This document shows, one piece after another, positions 8,291 through 16,364 of a stretch of 64,000 bases of DNA. The notes below the pieces were generated by a model. The model searched no databases, was not told the origin of the DNA, and saw only the letters and a list, made by a program, of their open reading frames with translations. The position numbers were made by a program, and so were the translations under genes. Each line of letters begins with the position of its first letter. Position 1 is the stretch's first letter. This DNA comes from Bacteroidaceae bacterium (GTDB lineage Bacteria; Bacteroidota; Bacteroidia; Bacteroidales; Bacteroidaceae), in assembly GCA_017483605.1 (NCBI GenBank), contig JAFUWG010000012.1:55213-119212 (forward strand), written 5' to 3'.

Positions 8291-8376
8291 TCCTCATTTT
8301 TGTACTACTTTTTCTCATACGGAAACAAAAAGTCCTCATTTTTCATCCACAAACTGAAAATGTTTCCGTATATTTG
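8291..8376 (+). promoter_or_regulatory. Promoter and candidate operator of the toxin-antitoxin pair
   Basis: TATATTTG at 8369-8376 is a -7 box 32 nt before the antitoxin ATG. Upstream, CGGAAACA (8320-8327) and TGTTTCCG (8361-8368) form an inverted repeat abutting the box, and TCCTCATTTTT occurs twice (near 8291 and 8332). This arrangement fits autoregulation by the toxin-antitoxin complex; that role is inferred. Confidence 0.5.
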
Positions 8377-8408
8377 CAGACAGAAACAAAAAGAAAAGAC
8401 TGTATATC

Positions 8409-8699
8409 ATGCATGTAGCAACCCCTATGCCAGCAGCCATTCCTTATTGGAACTTCATTAAGGACTCGTCGAATGAGGTGAAACTGAACCTCATCACTTT
8501 ATTGTCTATGTCCATCGAAGAGGAACTCTCGCACTCCGACACAGAAGACGGTAAAGCCTTGAAGCCTTACACGCTTGAAGAATTGCGAGGGATGATTGCC
8601 AAATCGGAACAAGAATACGCAATGGGGGAATACTACTCTCAAGAAGAAGCCCATCAGCAGATGAACCAATTTGTTCAACAAAGAACAAGAACAGCATGA
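8409..8699 (+). CDS. Antitoxin of a RelE/ParE-type module
   Basis: 96 aa. The N-terminus contains a short helix (IPYWNFIKDSSNEVKLNLITLLS), the middle is acidic (EEELSHSDTEDGK), and the C-terminal half is a charged helix-rich tail (LEELRGMIAKSEQEY, then AHQQMNQFVQQR), as expected of an antitoxin that wraps its toxin. It overlaps the toxin gene by 4 nt (ATGA). The exact DNA-binding fold is not obvious. The call rests mainly on its coupling to the downstream toxin. Confidence 0.75.
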   Translation: MHVATPMPAAIPYWNFIKDSSNEVKLNLITLLSMSIEEELSHSDTEDGKALKPYTLEELRGMIAKSEQEYAMGEYYSQEEAHQQMNQFVQQRTRTA

Positions 8700-9001
8700 A
8701 AATTGTCTGGACGAAAAGTGCGTTGCAGTCATGGCAAGAAATCGCACAATACATCAACGACACGTTTGGTTCCAAGGCTTTGATTGATTTTCAGAAAAAG
8801 ACGACCGAATGGGAGAATATAATTTTGACAATGCCACTCATCGGACATGCAGAGCCTTTGCTGGAGGGGATGGATGAGACATATCGCAGCATTGTTGTTC
8901 ACAAACACAGCAAACTCATCTATTCCGTTGACAACGGCCTCATCAAAATACATGCTTTCTGGGACACTCGACAAGAACCCAAGCAGCCAATAGAACCATA
9001 A
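8696..9001 (+). CDS. RelE/ParE superfamily toxin
   Basis: 101 aa. It has the family layout: KIVWTKSALQSWQEIAQYI at the start, two helices to about residue 35, then beta-strands with a YRSIVVHKHSKLIYSV core and IKIHAFWDTRQ at the end. RelE members cleave mRNA on the ribosome and ParE members poison gyrase; which applies here cannot be told from the sequence. It begins at 8696 inside the last codon of the antitoxin, so translation is coupled. Confidence 0.85.
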   Translation: MKIVWTKSALQSWQEIAQYINDTFGSKALIDFQKKTTEWENIILTMPLIGHAEPLLEGMDETYRSIVVHKHSKLIYSVDNGLIKIHAFWDTRQEPKQPIEP

Positions 9002-9021
9002 ACTTTCCCCAAAAAACTTAA

Positions 9022-9249
9022 ATGATTATCCGCAATCGTACCACCAGCAAAGCCCGAAGGGCTGTTAAGACCACAGGCAGGGGTGTAACCCCTGCTAAGA
9101 CGATGTATGGGACAAGCCCAAAAAGGGCGACAGAGTACTCTGCCACCCCTTTGGGATTTGTTTTCCTTGTTTCTTATAGCAGGGGTTGCACCCCTGCCTG
9201 TAATCTGTGGCCCCTTCAGGGCCTTGGTGGTACGATTGCGGATAATCAT
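9022..9249. repeat. 228-bp long palindromic element
   Basis: Outer arms of about 25 nt beginning ATGATTATCCGCAATCG are perfectly complementary at both ends. Second arms (about 9072-9096 and 9177-9201, GGCAGGGGTGTAACCCCTGC type) match with one mismatch. The centre is the perfect palindrome CAGAGTACTCTG near 9130-9141, on the axis of the whole element. It fills almost all of the 297-nt space between the toxin gene and the lyase/beta-helix gene. Each arm starts with an identical short reading frame (MIIRNRTT), a by-product of the symmetry and not a gene. Confidence 0.88.
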
Positions 9250-9298
9250 AAAAACTTATTTTTTAGTGTCCGATTCGAGGTGAGCCGGTTGGAACCAC

Positions 9299-11680
9299 TC
9301 ACTTCCTAAACACCACCCCTTCCACATGATTTCCCACAAATAGGGGCACATAGTCGCTCGTCTTGTACCACTTGGGCTTGCCAGGCATGTCGTCGTAGAT
9401 AGCCCTGCCGTTGATTTTGAGTCCTTCGAAGGTGATGTTCCTCACCTTGCGTTCCTCGTTGTAGCCATTGATGAGGGAGAGATAGCAGACCCCCTCTGTC
9501 CTACGGACATCTCCCCCTCTATGGGGAGAACCATCCGGACGGTCTCCCTCCCCATAGAAGGGGAGGGCAGGGGAGAGGGTCTGTCGGACATTGCGGAAGG
9601 TCACATTCTCCACCCCAAGGCCAGGAGCCGCACAATACTTGTCGTTCCAACTCACCTTCACTTGCAGGAGGCAACCTTGATGCAGGTTCTCGATGCGAAT
9701 ATTGTCGAAGAGCACGTTGCGAACAAGGTTGTTGTCGCCGCAATTGATGGTGAGGCAACCCTGATAGTCCACCTGCGGCTCGCTCTGGCAAAGGATGTCG
9801 ATGTTCTCATAGACAAGGTTCTCCACCGTGTCTCGCCGTTCGGGATGTGGCCCTGCGGCGGCTCCGTGCAGCCCGATGAAGATGGGGTGTGCCACGTCTG
9901 CCCAGAGGGTGGAGTTCTTCATGCGGACATTGCGGACTGAGCCCTCAAACCCCTTGCGAGTGGCGTATGCTGTCGTGCAGTCGTCGGAGTTGCGACAGAA
10001 CACGCGGTCGTAGAGCACATTGCTGGAGGCGAATACGTTCAGCCCGTCGCCCCACCCCGGGTGGGAGATGCTTCGCACGTCGTGCAGCGTCACATCATCC
10101 GACCCACCTACAGGGCAAGTGTTGAGGATAAGCCCATCCACCAGCACATGTTTCGAGCGATACACATGACACCCTTCGTAGCCACGAGGGGGACGAGCCA
10201 CGCCACGACCAAGGATGCTCACGTTCTCGGCGTCGTCGATGGCAAACGTACCCGTGAAGTAAGCCCCTCCTGCCAGATAGACCGCCGTGTTGGATGCCAC
10301 TCGGATGGTGTCCTCCTTGTACAGCCCTGGAGCATAATAGATGAAGTTCCGCTTCGTCTTCTTCGCCTCTTTCTTTGCCACCTCGGCAGAAACGGCAGGC
10401 TTTGACGTGAAGAGCAGCAGGTTGTTGGTGATGTCGCCATCGAACTCCACACTCACGTTCTCTGGCTGGAAGAGCAGGAACTGCACAGTAGAGTCGTTCT
10501 GCACGTTGGCAATCACGCCCTTGTAGTCGGGACGCACACGCACACTACTGTACTTCTTGTTCTTGCACACCACCTTCACAAACACGTCGCCCGTGAAGTC
10601 GAAGAACCCGTAGGAGATTTCGGAGATGCGATGCTTGTTGTCGCCAATCGGAGCGTTCACTTTCGCCATATAGGTGTCAATCTTTGTCCATTCCTTGCCG
10701 CCTCTGGGCTGGATGAACACGTCATAGTCGTGTTTCAGCGGAGCACCCTCGGGGGCAGGATAGGTATAAACCTGGTGCAACTTCGTGTACTCCTTCACCT
10801 TCGGTTGCTCGCCCTTCACGATACGTTCCGTGTAGGGCATCTGCAAGCCCTTCCGCTTCACGTAATGGTTGTAGGGCAGTTGGTAGATGTCCCACAGTTT
10901 GCCACGGCTCATCTGCCCTGGCTCTGTCCAGTCGTTGTACAGCCCTGTGCAGTCCGTCCATGTGGTGAAGGGCACCTCATAGCCGAGATTGTACTTGGCT
11001 GTATATTCAAAGCCTTTCAGCAAGCGGTTGTCGAGTGCACCCCACAGGTCATCACCCTGCTCCCACGCCATCTCACACGTCTGTGCCAGTGCCTCCAAGC
11101 CCAACTGCACATGCCCTTGGTCGCGACCCGTCTCCTGACATTGTCCCGTCTCGCTGATGTACTTGGGCAGGGAGCCATTGTCGTTGGCATGGAGGAAATA
11201 GTCCACCGATGCTTGGTACATCGCCGTGTCTTCCAAGAAGATAGCACACGCCATCCGCTGACGGTTCACAATCGCACCCCAGTTGCCGTTGGCGTTGGGG
11301 CTGTCTGCCTCAAACTTGTCGAGCGTAGGCAGGATGGCACGGCGTATCATGGCTGCCCACTCGTCCGTCTGGTGAGCCTTCATCAAGGTCATAGCCCGCA
11401 CCAAGTCATAGCCCTGAATCGTACACAGCGGGGCATCATGTCCGTCGAAGCGTTGCAGAGTCTTGGCGTAGGCATTGATGATGGCCGCCGCCTTGTCTGC
11501 CTCGCCTTTCACGGCAAAGTCATACGCAGCCTTCATGTCGCGTTCGCTGCCACCTTTCGAGCCACGGAACTGCCCATCGCGAGCCACCACCTCGTAGGGA
11601 CCCGCCATCTTGTAATCATCCTGAGCATCCACGCCAGCAGCCCAGCACAATATTACGAACAGCACAAAAAACTTTTTCAT
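9299..11680 (-). CDS. Secreted alginate-lyase-family / GH28-like beta-helix fusion
   Basis: 793 aa from the ATG at 11680 (MKKFFVLFVILCW, signal peptide ending GVDAQ); an in-frame ATG at 11704 would add eight residues before the signal peptide. Residues about 20-260 match the alginate-lyase superfamily helical domain (NANGNWGAIVNRQRM, then ISETGQCQETGRDQGH). A linking beta-domain follows, then a right-handed parallel beta-helix (about 430-790) of the polygalacturonase type with RNSDDCTT and a GLHG segment. A polyuronate substrate is likely. It is the last gene of the sigma-led operon, 41 nt after GH43. About 30 residues near the C-terminus (LSPALPFYGEGDR and following) are encoded by an inserted DNA palindrome. 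Confidence 0.78.
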   Translation of the reverse strand: MKKFFVLFVILCWAAGVDAQDDYKMAGPYEVVARDGQFRGSKGGSERDMKAAYDFAVKGEADKAAAIINAYAKTLQRFDGHDAPLCTIQGYDLVRAMTLMKAHQTDEWAAMIRRAILPTLDKFEADSPNANGNWGAIVNRQRMACAIFLEDTAMYQASVDYFLHANDNGSLPKYISETGQCQETGRDQGHVQLGLEALAQTCEMAWEQGDDLWGALDNRLLKGFEYTAKYNLGYEVPFTTWTDCTGLYNDWTEPGQMSRGKLWDIYQLPYNHYVKRKGLQMPYTERIVKGEQPKVKEYTKLHQVYTYPAPEGAPLKHDYDVFIQPRGGKEWTKIDTYMAKVNAPIGDNKHRISEISYGFFDFTGDVFVKVVCKNKKYSSVRVRPDYKGVIANVQNDSTVQFLLFQPENVSVEFDGDITNNLLLFTSKPAVSAEVAKKEAKKTKRNFIYYAPGLYKEDTIRVASNTAVYLAGGAYFTGTFAIDDAENVSILGRGVARPPRGYEGCHVYRSKHVLVDGLILNTCPVGGSDDVTLHDVRSISHPGWGDGLNVFASSNVLYDRVFCRNSDDCTTAYATRKGFEGSVRNVRMKNSTLWADVAHPIFIGLHGAAAGPHPERRDTVENLVYENIDILCQSEPQVDYQGCLTINCGDNNLVRNVLFDNIRIENLHQGCLLQVKVSWNDKYCAAPGLGVENVTFRNVRQTLSPALPFYGEGDRPDGSPHRGGDVRRTEGVCYLSLINGYNEERKVRNITFEGLKINGRAIYDDMPGKPKWYKTSDYVPLFVGNHVEGVVFRK
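9488..9585. repeat. Palindromic repeat inserted in frame within the lyase/beta-helix gene
   Basis: Ends AGACCCCCTCT and AGAGGGTCT are complementary, and two inner hairpins (CTCCCCCTCTATGGGGAG and CCTCCCCATAGAAGGGGAGG) sit between them. The element adds about 32 codons without a stop, giving the peptide LSPALPFYGEGDR plus a Gly/Arg-rich stretch. Related copies lie at 12494-12538 and 47629-47665, both also inside genes. Confidence 0.75.
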
Positions 11681-11721
11681 ATCCTTACACCTTTTATTTG
11701 TCACTTATCACTTTTCTCTTT

Positions 11722-13290
11722 TTATTTGTTCAATTTCAAATCCACCCAACCCTTAGAACCACCTTGAGGTGCGATGCTGAAGACGCCATACTTTGCCCCA
11801 ATCCATTTGCCTTCGCGGGCTTGGAAGGGTTCAGGCAGTTCGGTGAAGTGCTTGCCATCGAGGCTGTAGGAGAGATGACACACTGCCCCTTTCTCGCAAC
11901 GGATGCCAAAGGAGATATGGCAGTCGTAGTTCGTCTTTGCACCCGCTCCGTACTTTCGAGCCTTCACTTGGGTGAGCACCTGCTCCGTCTCCTCGCCGCC
12001 GGTGTCCGCATTCTTGCAGGTGATACGTTTGAGCACAAACTGCTCACCCTCCAATTCAACAGAAAGTCGACAATAGTCACGCCCCATGACGATGAAACCC
12101 GATGCTTGCCCATCAGCCTTTGCCGTGATGGTCATGCGGAGGGTGTCGGTAAAAGTTTCCCCTTGTGTATAGTTCTTGGGAGCGTTGTCCCAAGAGCCTC
12201 CATCAAACTTCTGCAAGTAGAGGTTCGGCACTTCCCACATGTTCTTGAACTGGGCAGAAACATGATGCCCATAGACACGCACACCATCGTTTGTCAGGAA
12301 TCCAAAAGCATCTTGATAATTGGCATGCCACTGATATGCCAACGTTGCGTCCGAGATTGCCAATGCTCCATGTGGTTTGTCATCCTTATCTACCGACATC
12401 ATAGGCCAACCATCTTTCCAATTCACATCCAACAGATGCAGAATACGACCATACGCACCTTTTTCTTGGAAACAGATGAAGCCCCATCCCGCACGGTCTC
12501 CCTCCCCATTATGGGGGAGGGATGGGGAGAGGGTCTGTACCATTCCGCCCTGATGGATGCCGTCTTGATTGAACACCACCTTGCTCTCGTAAGGACCATA
12601 CACGCTTTTACTCCGCAATGCCACCTGCCAACCCTTCTCCACACCACCTGCAGGAGCAAGAATATAGTAGTAGCCATCTTTCTTGTAGAATTTAGGGCCT
12701 TCAATCGTGTGGTTACCCTCCACCTGTCCATCAAACACCAGCACAGGCTTCCCTATCACCCGAGTGCCATCAGCCGACAACTCTCTGACCGTCAGCACAC
12801 TGTTAAAACCGCATCGGCTGTTTGCCCAACCATTCACGAGATAGCACCTGCCGTCCTCATCCCACAAAGGACAGGTGTCAATCACACCCCTGCCCTCCAT
12901 CACCAGCACCGGCTCGCTCCACCGCCCCCGAGGGTCGGTCGTCTTCACCATCCACACGCCATAGTCAGGGTCGCCCCAATAAATATAATACACGCCGCCA
13001 TGCCGACGGATGCTCGGTGCCCACACCCCGCATCCGTGCCGCACCGCATTGTAGTGCTCCACAGGCAGCAGTCGCTCCACGGCATAATTCACCAACTCCC
13101 AGTGCACCAAGTCCTCGCTGTGCAGAATCGGCAACCCTGGCGTACACTGGAAACTGCTCGCCGTCAGCCAATAGTCGCCCTCCGTCCCCTCACACACGTC
13201 GGGATCGCTGTAGTCGGAATAGACCACCTGCCCCCATGCGCAGCAGAAGACAAAGAACAAAGAAAACAAGATAAAGGTCTTTTTCATCAT
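11722..13290 (-). CDS. Secreted GH43 beta-xylosidase/arabinofuranosidase
   Basis: 522 aa with a signal peptide (MMKKTFILFSLFFVFCCAWG). A five-blade propeller follows, with the catalytic base in YSDYSDPDV, a pKa-modulating Asp near GVIDTCPLWDEDG and the general acid in HTIEGPKFYKKDG. The C-terminal ~190 residues form a concanavalin-like beta-sandwich of the type found in GH43 xylosidases (DNAPKNYTQG, DYCRLSVELEG). GH43 enzymes remove xylose or arabinose side groups. It lies 19 nt after the GH97 gene in the operon. A short peptide LSPSLPHNGEGDR in a propeller loop comes from an inserted palindromic repeat. Confidence 0.88.
   Translation of the reverse strand: MMKKTFILFSLFFVFCCAWGQVVYSDYSDPDVCEGTEGDYWLTASSFQCTPGLPILHSEDLVHWELVNYAVERLLPVEHYNAVRHGCGVWAPSIRRHGGVYYIYWGDPDYGVWMVKTTDPRGRWSEPVLVMEGRGVIDTCPLWDEDGRCYLVNGWANSRCGFNSVLTVRELSADGTRVIGKPVLVFDGQVEGNHTIEGPKFYKKDGYYYILAPAGGVEKGWQVALRSKSVYGPYESKVVFNQDGIHQGGMVQTLSPSLPHNGEGDRAGWGFICFQEKGAYGRILHLLDVNWKDGWPMMSVDKDDKPHGALAISDATLAYQWHANYQDAFGFLTNDGVRVYGHHVSAQFKNMWEVPNLYLQKFDGGSWDNAPKNYTQGETFTDTLRMTITAKADGQASGFIVMGRDYCRLSVELEGEQFVLKRITCKNADTGGEETEQVLTQVKARKYGAGAKTNYDCHISFGIRCEKGAVCHLSYSLDGKHFTELPEPFQAREGKWIGAKYGVFSIAPQGGSKGWVDLKLNK
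12494..12538. repeat. Palindromic repeat inserted in frame within the GH43 gene
   Basis: A core CCTCCCCATTATGGGGGAGG hairpin is flanked by GGTCTC and GAGAGGGTCT. It is the shorter form of the element at 9488-9585 and encodes LSPSLPHNGEGDR on the minus strand. Confidence 0.75.
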
Positions 13291-13309
13291 TTCATGAAGG
13301 TTTATGAAG

Positions 13310-15199
13310 TTATCTTTTGACAGGTTTGAAATGCAATGCTGCCCCTCCCGACGGTTGCAGCCGAAGCGTGACAGACCGACCCGCTTTGAGGGTCTGCGTT
13401 TGGGTCGCGACCTTTGTGCGAGTGGTCAGCGTGGGGTCATCATTGTAGATAGTCACCCGATATGTACCCTCAGGGAGAAAGTCGGTGGCAAGGGTGAGGG
13501 TGCGTGCCTCGGTATTGGTCATCGCACCCACGAACCACTCTTTTCCACTTCGGCGTGCCTGCACAATGTACTGCCCAGGCTCTCCAGCGAGGGCAAGGCT
13601 CTCATCGAAAACGGTGGGGATATCTTTCCAAAATCGCAACTCCGCCTCACCCCGATAGGCATCGGGGTTGTCATACCAAAAGAGGAACTGGAGAGGACTA
13701 TAATAGACCGCCGCCATGGCGAGTTGATGCCCATGGGTGGTCTTGATGCGGTTGTTGAAATAACAGAGCGTGTAGTCGGCAGGACCACAGAGGTATCGGG
13801 TGAAAGGGAGCAGGGTGTTGTGGTCGGCATCGGGCATTTCTTCATTGCCTCGTATGCCTTCCTGCGTGAGCAGATGGGGATAGGTGCGAGAAAGTCCTGT
13901 GGGGCGGTATTCGTCGTGGACATCGACCATGATGCCATATTCGCCACAGCGGCGTATGACATCATGCAACCACGTGCTCCACTGCTGGCTGCCTACCAAC
14001 ACAAAGCCGAACTTGATGCCACTGATGCCCCACTCTTTGTATAAAGGAAGCAGTTCGTCCAACTGCCGATAGAGTGCCCGCTGGTTCACATAAATCCACA
14101 CGCCCACCCCTTTCTCACGGGCGTATGCACAAATTTCGGGCAGGGTGAAGTCGCGTGTCTCTGCCACCGTTCGGGCATCGCTCGCCACTTTCCCCTCGGA
14201 GCCATACCAACCTGCATCCAGTTCCACATACTGCATGCCGAAATCGGCACAGAAGTCAATACTCCGCAGAATGTTCGCCCTGTCCAGTTGTCCCGATCGG
14301 AAGGCTTTCCCCAGACGGATGAAGTCGGTGTCAGCCACCTCACAAGGCTTATTCAGATTCAGCATGAGGTCTTTGTGGTTGATGAGGTTCGCCGCCTTTT
14401 CAGCCGCCATGACGACTCGCCACGGCGTATCGTATGGCGAGATGAGGTCAACGCCACCATAGAGTTTCACACCCAAGACATCAGCCTGAGACAAGACAAA
14501 CTTGCCCCTCGTATAATCCTCCATCGCAGCCTCCATCAGTGCCACATACGTGCCGTCAGCCAACCGCATGAGCAAGGGACGCTCACTCTCGAACCACTCG
14601 CCTGTCAATGGGCGAAGGTCGTAATCTCCCTGTGCCCATTCCTCATACCACGCCATCGTTCTTTCAGGCATGGCGAAAGTGGTCTGTTCGCCCGTCATGT
14701 GAAGGAAAAGGCTGTTGAGCGTCTCAGGGAAATGGTAGCGGAAAGCAACACCCTCGTTGTACGCCCGTACAATGATATCCATGGCGTAATACTTCCGCTT
14801 GTCGTAAGCACCCACGACAGCAGCATCCTGCGAACCTTTCTCATAGTGAAGAATGAGTTGGTTGTAATGGTCACGGATATGGGCATTCTCCCCATAGAGA
14901 GGTGTCCATGTGGTGTCCGTCTCCGTGCGTTCCAGCCCTGTCATCATCAGGTCGCCGCACCAATCTTCATGGTTGCCCCGAGGTATCCCCAGAGCCGACT
15001 CAAACAGGCGATTGTCAATATCGACGCCCATCTGGCTTTCTCCCACAATCGTCTTTCCTGCATAGGTGAGATTCCAACGCATTCCCTCACTGATGGTCAT
15101 GGTGTAGTTGCCATCGGGCGACCACAACTCATAAGAGGTTTGAGCACCGAGCCCCCCGTGCAAGCATGCCAAGAACAAGAACACAATGGACTTTTTCAT
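13310..15199 (-). CDS. Secreted GH97 alpha-glycosidase
   Basis: 629 aa with a signal peptide ending GLGAQ. An N-terminal beta-super-sandwich (SPDGNYTMTISEGM) is followed by a barrel with YVELDAGWYGSEG, GIKFGFVLVG, VDVHDEYRPTG and QEGIRGNEEM, all typical of GH97, and a C-terminal beta-domain. In retaining GH97 enzymes an Asp nucleophile stands where this protein has Gly (KFGF); inverting SusB-like alpha-glucosidases have Gly there and use glutamates instead. The enzyme is therefore probably inverting. It lies 4 nt after the MFS gene. Confidence 0.88.
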   Translation of the reverse strand: MKKSIVFLFLACLHGGLGAQTSYELWSPDGNYTMTISEGMRWNLTYAGKTIVGESQMGVDIDNRLFESALGIPRGNHEDWCGDLMMTGLERTETDTTWTPLYGENAHIRDHYNQLILHYEKGSQDAAVVGAYDKRKYYAMDIIVRAYNEGVAFRYHFPETLNSLFLHMTGEQTTFAMPERTMAWYEEWAQGDYDLRPLTGEWFESERPLLMRLADGTYVALMEAAMEDYTRGKFVLSQADVLGVKLYGGVDLISPYDTPWRVVMAAEKAANLINHKDLMLNLNKPCEVADTDFIRLGKAFRSGQLDRANILRSIDFCADFGMQYVELDAGWYGSEGKVASDARTVAETRDFTLPEICAYAREKGVGVWIYVNQRALYRQLDELLPLYKEWGISGIKFGFVLVGSQQWSTWLHDVIRRCGEYGIMVDVHDEYRPTGLSRTYPHLLTQEGIRGNEEMPDADHNTLLPFTRYLCGPADYTLCYFNNRIKTTHGHQLAMAAVYYSPLQFLFWYDNPDAYRGEAELRFWKDIPTVFDESLALAGEPGQYIVQARRSGKEWFVGAMTNTEARTLTLATDFLPEGTYRVTIYNDDPTLTTRTKVATQTQTLKAGRSVTLRLQPSGGAALHFKPVKR

Positions 15200-15203
15200 C
15201 TTC

Positions 15204-16364
15204 CTATCGGGTTTTCAAGTAAAACGAACAGGCAACAAGATAGAGCAATTCAAGGGCAATGACCAGCACACCGCCTGCCACCCCCATCCAGTCGGTCGCC
15301 ACACCCACAAGGAAGGAGACCGTTCCGCCTGCCACCCCCATCATCATCAGCCCGCTGATTTCATTGCTACGGTCGGGATGACGCTCGATGGCTTTGGCGT
15401 AGATGATGGGGAACACACACGAACAGCAGAAACCAATGCCACCGATGCAGATGAAATTCACCGCCTCATGTTTCCAAAAAGCCAATACCACGGCACACAC
15501 CAACCCTGCCACAATGTTCAGACGGAAATAACGCACCGCCGACATCTTCGCCATGAAAAACATGCCCACAAACGCACCAATGGTACGACACACGAAATAA
15601 ACCTGTGGGGCAAACGCCGCCATCTCCTTGCCATAGCCAAAACGGAAGAGCATCACCTTCGAACTGATGAAGTTGGTCGCCACGTCGGTGCCCACCGCAA
15701 AGAAGATACCGAGGAAAAGCAGGAGTATCGCCTTGTCGGTCAACAAGGAGAAAGTGTCGGCAAGCCCGCTCCCCTCTTGCAGAGGTTCACGAGCAACAGG
15801 AGTAAGCCAAAGCCACACGCCCGACACCAGTGTGACGGCTCCCATGAGGGGGAAACAGTAATACCATTTTGCTTCGTCGCCGCCCCCCAGCCAATTGACT
15901 GCCGCCAACACGATGAAAGGACCTACAAACGAAGAAACGGCTTTCACCACCTGCCCTGCCGTGAGACTGCTTGCCAACAGACCTTCGTCGGCGACCACGT
16001 TCTGCAACAGCGGATTGAGCGACACCTGCAGCATCACATTGCCGATGCCCAACAGGGCGTATGCAACCAATGTGGTGATACTGTCGTAATGTGCCAGCGG
16101 CACCAACATGCCCACTACGGTCACCGCCATCGAGAACAACACCGTGTTCTTCCGCCCAACCCGATTCATCATCAGCCCGAAGGGCACACCCAGCAGGAAA
16201 AACCAGACAAACACCACCGAGGGCACCACGCCCGCCATCGTGCCCGACCACCCGAAGGCGGTGGCAGCGTAGTCAGACGAGATGCCCACGATGTCGCAGA
16301 ATCCCATCACGAAGAATCCAAACAGGACGGGCAAGGCAATCCTTATCACTTTTCTGTCTTTCAT
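15204..16364 (-). CDS. MFS sugar transporter (FucP/FHS-like)
   Basis: 386 aa from MKDRKVIRIALP at 16364. A longer in-frame reading exists, but its first 110 residues are low-complexity Cys/Gly-rich and overlap the upstream gene, so I reject it. About 12 hydrophobic segments are visible. The first contains FVMGFCDIVG, typical of the fucose/glucose:H+ symporter branch, and the loop after helix 2 has PFGLMMNRVGRKN, the MFS motif A. It probably imports monosaccharides released by the neighbouring enzymes. The start overlaps the GH88 stop by 4 nt (ATGA), so the two are coupled. Confidence 0.85.
   Translation of the reverse strand: MKDRKVIRIALPVLFGFFVMGFCDIVGISSDYAATAFGWSGTMAGVVPSVVFVWFFLLGVPFGLMMNRVGRKNTVLFSMAVTVVGMLVPLAHYDSITTLVAYALLGIGNVMLQVSLNPLLQNVVADEGLLASSLTAGQVVKAVSSFVGPFIVLAAVNWLGGGDEAKWYYCFPLMGAVTLVSGVWLWLTPVAREPLQEGSGLADTFSLLTDKAILLLFLGIFFAVGTDVATNFISSKVMLFRFGYGKEMAAFAPQVYFVCRTIGAFVGMFFMAKMSAVRYFRLNIVAGLVCAVVLAFWKHEAVNFICIGGIGFCCSCVFPIIYAKAIERHPDRSNEISGLMMMGVAGGTVSFLVGVATDWMGVAGGVLVIALELLYLVACSFYLKTR

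Noticed and set aside
6276-8357. 693-codon plus-strand frame opposite the GH51 gene
   Set aside because: It is the antisense shadow of a conserved GH51 gene and shows no domain or composition of a real protein.
9022-9309. Small frames on both strands beginning MIIRNRTT
   Set aside because: Both are products of the long palindrome, which makes the same start peptide on each strand.
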